Part shown: positions 33,702 through 39,206 of the stretch, piece after piece | How the letters are laid out: every line of letters begins with the position of its first letter | Position numbering within the stretch: position 1 is the stretch's first letter | Source of the DNA: Apostichopus parvimensis | Taxonomy: Eukaryota > Echinodermata > Holothuroidea > Aspidochirotida > Stichopodidae | DNA: 39,206 bases | Reading direction: 5' to 3' | NCBI GenBank assembly: GCA_000934455.1 | Contig: KN882932.1 | Location: 93,311 to 132,516 of the forward strand | Position numbers and translations under genes: made by a program | The notes under the pieces: generated by a model | What the model saw: only the letters and a program-made list of their open reading frames with translations | Database searches by the model: none | What the model was told of the DNA's origin: nothing

Positions 33702-34309
33702 GTGAGTGCTAACAAACCTATAAAATACTCTGTTGTTGGAATAAATTTACAAAAACAATTTAAATGTTATGGTAACAGTGGGGACTTTAACCTTCTTCTG
33801 AAATTTTTTTTTTTTTTTTGGGAACTCTCCAAAATGAAACTATCTTTTTGAAAAATTAGCACACACATCAAATCACTTTTTTTTAAATGTTTACTCAAAT
33901 TCATACATAGGTTTTAATTTACTCTTTTTTTTTTAATACAAGTCCCTACACTTAGATCTCTTTCACCTGTCTGCACATAATTCACACACTCCATTTACCC
34001 TGTCGACACCACAGGGCCTCATCTAGCTTGTATTTATATGACTGTTGCTATTACAACTTTGTAACTCTCGTCCAGTTCGTCTGAAGAGTATCCTCAAGGT
34101 CTTCTGCATGTTAAGTGATGAGGATGTTGGTATCGTAATGAGATTTTAAGTCTCCCGTGAGACCCAAAAGATCTCAAAAAGCAGCAGCCCACGTGATTGA
34201 GCGAGTGTAGGAAGATCGGAAGATCAATGATTGAGTTACAACTCATAGGTGTAAGACTCGACCGTCCAGTGCGTGCTGATTTACATGTGTGGGAAGCCTG
34301 AATCTGTAA

Positions 34310-34589
34310 TTGGTCAAAAATCTCACGGTCAAGAAACCGACAGTAACTGCATGTCAATTGACACTTGCCGAGTTGTTAGAAAAGCGCCAGACGATGGGGG
34401 AAGGAGATATGCACACCGAAGAAGGTGACTGCCGATCGGTTTATGTATCTAATTACCTTGAAAGTGGTCAAAATTTGCTGGTTACAGCAGGTGCACACAG
34501 GGATGACTGTAAGCGTCACATCATTCCTTGCATCAATGATTTAAGACACAAGGTTTTAAACCTTCCCTCCGATGAATTAAAACTCAAGG
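34310..34589 (+). other. Stop-free, less AT-rich stretch of unknown nature
   Basis: A frame of about 93 codons without stop (..KKPTVTACQLTLAELLEKR.., ..DDCKRHIIPCINDLRHK..) runs until a poly-T tract at 34590. There is no ATG at its start (it follows a TAA at 34307), no recognised domain and no match to the Kv4 C-terminus. It could be a chance frame, an unrecognised alternative exon or a mobile-element remnant. Confidence 0.25.
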
Positions 34590-36518
34590 TTTTTTTTTTT
34601 TTTTTTCTTTTTCTTTCTTTCTTTTTTTGCTACCGTTATATTAGCATTTAAATACAGAAAATACGATACGTTTCATTCTTACTCCCTCGTGAAGTGAATA
34701 GCCTAGTATGTGAAATGGATTCCAAGGCAGCCGTGAAATAGTATGGCATGCGTGATATAGTTTATAGATTAGAACAAAAATTAAAAAAATTAACAAACAA
34801 ACAAACAATGCAAAAACACACACATAAATAAATGTTCAAATATAATATGTAAGATGCTCCCTGCTGAGCTTGATCCTAGAGTTATACATTATCAGAGCAA
34901 CTCTAAGAGTACGGAAGCCTTTTACTTATTAACGAGACCAACAATCTGTATATTTAATACAGCCATAAAAGAATACGACAATGTAGATGGCTTAACTTTG
35001 ACAGAATATTAAAGTACATGACAATTTTGGAAACTTTTTTTGCTGATGTGGTGATATTAGTCTTACTAGATTGAAACAAACTACACTTTATTTCAAATTT
35101 GCATCTTTCAAACAAAAATTTACGGGCAAGAAAGAATGATGACAATATCACATAAAAATTTGGGTTTTCTATTATCTAACAATCATAAATTTTGGGGAAG
35201 AGAAAGATGCAATGTTTCACAAAGATCAGATGTGACATAATTATTGTTGGATCTTTCTTTTCATATTGAGCCTGCAATACAGGATCATCTTGATGGCATT
35301 TTATATTTCACTTACTCATAAACCTGTCTCTTCAGTACAACTGCACTCTCTGTCTCTGCTCTCTCTCCCGAGGCTAGCAAATCAGGTGACCTGTTTAACA
35401 CCGCCCTCTACCGTCAGAGAATTAAATGAATTTTGGAACGTAGAAATGTAGGACACAAATATGGCACGAAAAAAAAGAAAATTGAAAAGAAAATTTTTGT
35501 ATTAATTTATGTGTTTTGTTTGTCATGTTCTGTAGAAACTGATAATTTTGCATCACTCATCTTGGGAATTAAACTTTTCACAAAATGTTGTCATAGAACT
35601 TTGAAATTTTAGACTTTCATTAAATTACCCCTTTTGATACAATTAAATTTCAAAGACATTTTTGCCACCTTTTTACGTACCAAAATGTCTTGGCCAATAT
35701 TTTTTTGCAAATTTGAAATAAAACATTCATAGCTGTCTTCTTTTCGTAATCCATGCTCTTGTCGCAAGCGTCACCTGTCTAAAAATTCGTTCCGATGAAT
35801 AATGAATCACCACATTTTCAGTCGTTTCGTCTTCTGTCGTTGACGACCAGCTGTTTCTCATTCTAAAACGTGTTTCTGTTACTCATTAATCCTCTGGAAA
35901 TAAATGCCCAGATACACAGGCGGACAACCACCATCAATAAAGATTAATTGTGGCAGCTGGGCTTTTTCTCATCCTTTTTTTTTTGTGCTTGTGAACTTTC
36001 CATTAAATTGCAACTGATTTTTACTTCTTTCTCTTTTTTTCGAGTTGAACTACTGAGTTCTGCATCATTAAGCAAAGATAAAATATATGCATATATCTTT
36101 GGTTGTCGCGAAACGTCCCAAAAAACCTATGGTGTGTGATTTCTGGTATATGATTGGGTGAAGTCTAACAATCTCTCTATGAGATGCAGACAGTGTTAAG
36201 ATGGAAGTTTGTTTTATGGACCAAAGTTTGAGATGAAACATTGTATGTTATATTAAATTTGAGAAACATGGGCACAATGGGTATTCGAATTGGCAGACTG
36301 GTTATTTTACTGTGTCAGTAACTAAATTACATATATGAATATAGAATCTGCTGGTACTATAGGTACTAGTACTAAGTGGTGGTGAGGGCAAGGGGGGGGG
36401 TTGCGGCCCAAGGGTTAAAGATGGGATGTTAAGAATATTACGTCCTAGTAGTTAAATATTTCATGTGATATCACTATTAAAGTATTGATTTATTTTTCAG
36501 GTATTTACTTCGTTCCCC
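34590..36518. other. Intronic stretch without recognised features
   Basis: Poly-T/(TTTC)n at 34590-34627, otherwise AT-rich. No gene is supported. The G-run at about 36392-36401 is too simple for a firm G4 call. Confidence 0.4.
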
Positions 36519-36777
36519 GCTTACCTGTCTCCCCACAACATTAGCACCACATTCTACCGTGTCTAGTATGCCCTCGTAATCTTTTAACACTGTGCACCCT
36601 CAGTGACCGGCCACTTGCGGTCAATGCCCTCCTTTTCATTCTACCATCCAAAGTGTTTACTCATGCGTTTTTGTAGTGGATTCAAATCTTTCGAAAACTG
36701 CCCGGATTACATTGGATTATTACCTAGAAGACATCCTTTTAGCGGGTCACTCGTAAATATATAAACCAGTAAGTTTT
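36519..36777 (-). mobile_element. TIR element relative, copy 2 (fragment)
   Basis: Begins GCTTACCTGTCTCCCCACAA at 36519, identical to the left terminus of the 19277 element. The next ~115 bp align with the reverse complement of the right half of that element (19487-19587). At 36747-36777 TCACTCGTAAATAT and CCAGTAAGTTTT also match sequence just outside the right end of copy 1 (19612-19642), in the + orientation. The true boundaries of the family are therefore larger or rearranged. Confidence 0.7.
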
Positions 36778-37044
36778 ATCATATTGATGGTTTGTAAATG
36801 AATATGATGTGCATATCTTTACGATCTGCTGATATTTAAAGATATATTCCAAAGTGGCAGATATCCTTCATATTTAGATGGCAACTTAGTAATGTGTGAT
36901 GTCATTGGAGAGAACCTGGGCAATGCTAAGACTGAAAAATGTAATTCTTTTCATGGGTTAATTGCAACAAAAGTGATCTTTCTTGTGTCATAGTTATGTT
37001 AATTGTTTCGCCAGCGGTGTGGAAATCTACCAAACTTAATTAAA

Positions 37045-37313
37045 GAGTATCGTACAAAGAGTACTGTAAAATAAGTACCGTACAATGACTACTGTATAAT
37101 GAGTACTATACAATGAATACTGTACAGTGCATACTGTACAGTGAGTACTGTACTATGGGTACAAATACAGTGAGTACCGTACGGTGAGTACTGTATGGTG
37201 AGTACCATATGGTGATTACCGTACAGTGCGTACCCTTCAGTGAGAACCCTACAGTGAGTACCCTACAGTGAGTACGCTACAGTGAGTACGCTACAGTGAG
37301 TACTGTACAATAA
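37045..37313 (+). repeat. Minisatellite of ~14-bp GTGAGTAC units
   Basis: At the right end the unit CAGTGAGTACGCTA is repeated with an exact 14-bp period (37252, 37266, 37280, 37294). Leftward the units vary (GAGTACTGTACAAT, GAGTACCGTACGGT, GAGTACTGTATGGT). About eight words read GTGAGTA. Many units contain the palindrome GTACNGTAC or TGTACA. Confidence 0.92.
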
Positions 37314-38107
37314 GGTATAGATTCCTTTCACTCAGCGATGAGCTGAAGGGGGAGAAACACCTTCACCTTTCCTGTGGCTTCATCATAGCTAGGACCCAAC
37401 TTGAACTTGCCACCTTACACTAAGAATTTCTTTGTTTATTTCTTAGCTTGAAACAGTGGATGATTTTGTTAAAGAGTTTACTTTCCAGTAATCTCACTTT
37501 TCTCACATTCAAAGACTGTTTATTACCCGACTTGGGAGTTAAAGAGAAAGACTAGTCTTATCCATTTAACTAGACTTCCGTCATCAGTTGTCACAATAAA
37601 CTATGCTTTAAGGTTTAACCCATCTTAGAGTGTCGGTTTCAACAGCATTATATCTCCCCTTTAATAGTGACTATCGATTCCCTTAAAAACAGATTTGCAG
37701 GGATCGAGAAGTTAATTATCTTTCAGAAAGTGTTACAATGATTCTAATTGGATGAGATTCGCCAACTGAAAGGAAGTGGGCAAATCAGGAGTTCTGTTAG
37801 AATCGCTCCAGATCATGTCAGTGAAGCAGATTCATATCCATAGACAATACAGGCTGTATGTACGTCGACACCACAGGTATACCGTAAAGCAGCCTAAGAT
37901 CTTAACTGATATCCGTAACAGTCTGGGTGATTCAAGTGTGCGGATTTGTGTCACAAGGAATTGATTTTACGTTGAATTTCTAAACTGGAGCCTGAAATAG
38001 CCTGTTGCTCATATAATTCCAGAAAAAAAAGCTCAAACCTTGACTTATAAACGGCTTAAAAATGCAAGAGTGACTTTAACTTGCTAGCTTTAATAATGGT
38101 GGCGAGT
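37314..38107. other. Intronic stretch without recognised features
   Basis: Short open frames only. An R/H-rich frame at 37776-37964 has no recognised domain or exon structure. Confidence 0.4.
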
Positions 38108-38180
38108 TTATTTATTATTATTATTACTAGGTATTTGATAGAGCACTCTACAAAAGATCACAGCGCTCTGTAGGAATTTA
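38108..38180 (-). mobile_element. Possible retroelement 3' end with ATT tail
   Basis: On the minus strand, AGAGCGCTGTGATCTTTTGT is followed by AGAGTGCTCTATCAAATACC and (TAA)n. A GCGCT...GTGCTCTATCAAATACC block before an AAT/ATT microsatellite resembles the tail at 5684-5750 in layout and in the CTATxCAAA core. The 5' part is not recognisable. Confidence 0.5.
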
Positions 38181-38293
38181 TAATCATGCACTTACTCTAC
38201 ATCATGTGAATATATGCATTATATCCTATGACTACGCTTAAACCATGGTCAAAGTCTTAAACAGGCTGAGGGGCTACTATCTAGGCCTCGCCC

Positions 38294-38320
38294 GGCGGGG
38301 GGGGGGGGCGGGGCGGAGGG
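38294..38320 (+). other. G-rich run, possible G-quadruplex
   Basis: GG, then a 12-G run, then runs of 4, 2 and 3 G separated by single C or A. The 12-G run may be inexact in the assembly. Confidence 0.55.
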
Positions 38321-39206
38321 ATCAATTCTGATCTTCCATGTATAAACACGACCTAAATTGTTGCTAATTGACTTCAGCACAGCATCAATGCAGTCTGTAT
38401 TCTCTGGCTGTCTTTATCCTATGAGAGGAATATTCATCAAATTATTTGCTGTTAGATCTAATCAAATTAACCTTAATTTCTCGTACTTGTTGCACACATT
38501 ATGCCAATTTTCATCAGTGTGAATAATATCCACTGCTCTCTACTCTACTCTACTCTCTGCGATTCTTCCGTCTAAAGAAATTCGTCTTCAGAGGAACGAG
38601 TTAAAATCCTTCCCGCTCAACAGGTGTGGTAATGTTTACCCACCCGCCCACAGATCGCAAGAGAACGCCAACCGTGTAGTTGGGACTGAGAAGATATTAA
38701 TCAAGGTCTGTTTATTTGCAGGTATACCGTAGTTAGCCGTCGACAGCTAGCCTGACTGTCTGCCTGTCTCTCTATTTCTCTCTTTTTAAGTATAATCTAA
38801 AATGGAGGCGGCGTTTTCTTATGCACTATGGGGCAATAGGCCGCATGCCACAGGTGTTGTCATATTTATGCTTATCAGAGAGATTGAAACAATTAAACCA
38901 CCTCGATTTGCAATTAAGTCGAAGCGTGTTTTGTGTATTATCTGCTAATTGCAAACGATCTGAGAGATACTGCATTATATGGCAAGTTCTAGCACGGTCA
39001 GTTTAGAGTCTGTACTCGAGGGATTGTACACATAATTAATATGGGTGTAGAGACGTAACGGCTCGTAATTCATGAAACCAATTACTCTATGCTATTATTA
39101 GTCTTCCCAGATTTAAATATGTGAAGAGCTAGTGTAAGATATACAGTACTGTATGATAAAATTCATGATTGAATGTGAGATGAAATTGTTAAATTATCAG
39201 CAGATA
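38321..39206. other. Intronic stretch to the window end
   Basis: Short (CTCTA)n at 38536-38555. No Kv4 exon or other gene is recognised. Confidence 0.4.

Larger units (their letters stand above)
33702..39206 (+). other. Shal: Intron 3 of the Kv4/Shal gene (5' part)
   Basis: It starts with a strong donor, GTGAGTGC, after exon 33612-33701. No codons resembling the next conserved Kv4 block (HHHLL..CLEKTT) were found by reading forward, so the intron is at least 5.5 kb. It holds the 37.05-37.31 kb minisatellite, one TIR-element relative and a possible retroelement tail at 38.1 kb. Confidence 0.75.

Noticed and set aside
37776..37964. Basic R/H-rich frame as a transposase fragment or Kv4 exon
   Set aside because: No DDE or helix-turn-helix pattern is visible, it does not match the Kv4 C-terminus, and it lacks convincing splice sites.

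Overview
The window is eukaryotic and AT-rich. It is almost entirely intron and repeat DNA, apart from two short coding exons on the + strand of one gene. Exon A (25140-25302) and exon B (33612-33701) encode the end of the selectivity filter, the S6 helix with its PVP kink, and the proximal C-terminus of a Shal-type (Kv4/KCND) voltage-gated A-type potassium channel. The joined peptide reads ...[20 protein letters not shown] then TARLARIRLARNASGNAF..., which is Kv4-specific. No other exon could be recognised: the large first exon (T1 domain, S1-S5) must lie upstream, and the exon carrying the Kv4 HHHLL..CLEKTT segment must lie downstream.

The organism is probably a marine invertebrate, most likely a non-vertebrate deuterostome such as an echinoderm. 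This is inferred from a Kv4 sequence that is clearly Shal but neither vertebrate-like nor insect-like, from tRNA-derived SINE remnants with (ATT)n tails preceded by a GCGCTATACAAAG-like end, and from abundant short DNA transposons. Species cannot be fixed from sequence alone.

Layout. Positions 1-25139 are the 3' part of the large intron 1. It holds a G4/i-motif tract, a TA/TG/CA-rich 137-bp tandem repeat (2.2-2.9 kb), a tRNA-Ser/Leu-type SINE (3.3-3.65 kb, minus), a long imperfect hairpin (4.7-4.8 kb), a threefold degenerate tandem repeat (6.3-6.8 kb), a tRNA-like Pol III cassette next to a 50-N gap (12.3 kb), and two inverted copies of a TTAA-flanked MITE (14.0 and 21.8 kb). It also holds a 195-bp tandem array plus a dispersed 300-bp duplication (17.8-20.6 kb), a TIR element (19.3 kb, with an inverted relative at 36.5 kb), and a hAT-type MITE with a perfect 8-bp target duplication (22.7 kb).

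Intron 2 (25303-33611, 8309 bp) contains a 250-bp pyrimidine tract, a 17-bp E-box satellite (28.65 kb), a 170-bp tandem repeat with a G4 motif (30.0 kb) and an 880-bp minisatellite of CTACAG units that ends about 180 bp before exon B. Intron 3 (33702 to the window end) contains a second minisatellite with GTGAGTAC units (37.05-37.3 kb).

I found no convincing new multi-gene system. The most interesting signals are the two intronic minisatellites built from splice-site-like words on either side of exon B, the E-box satellite, the inverted-repeat transposon pairs, the miRNA-like hairpin and the Kv1-like outer-pore residues in a Kv4 channel.
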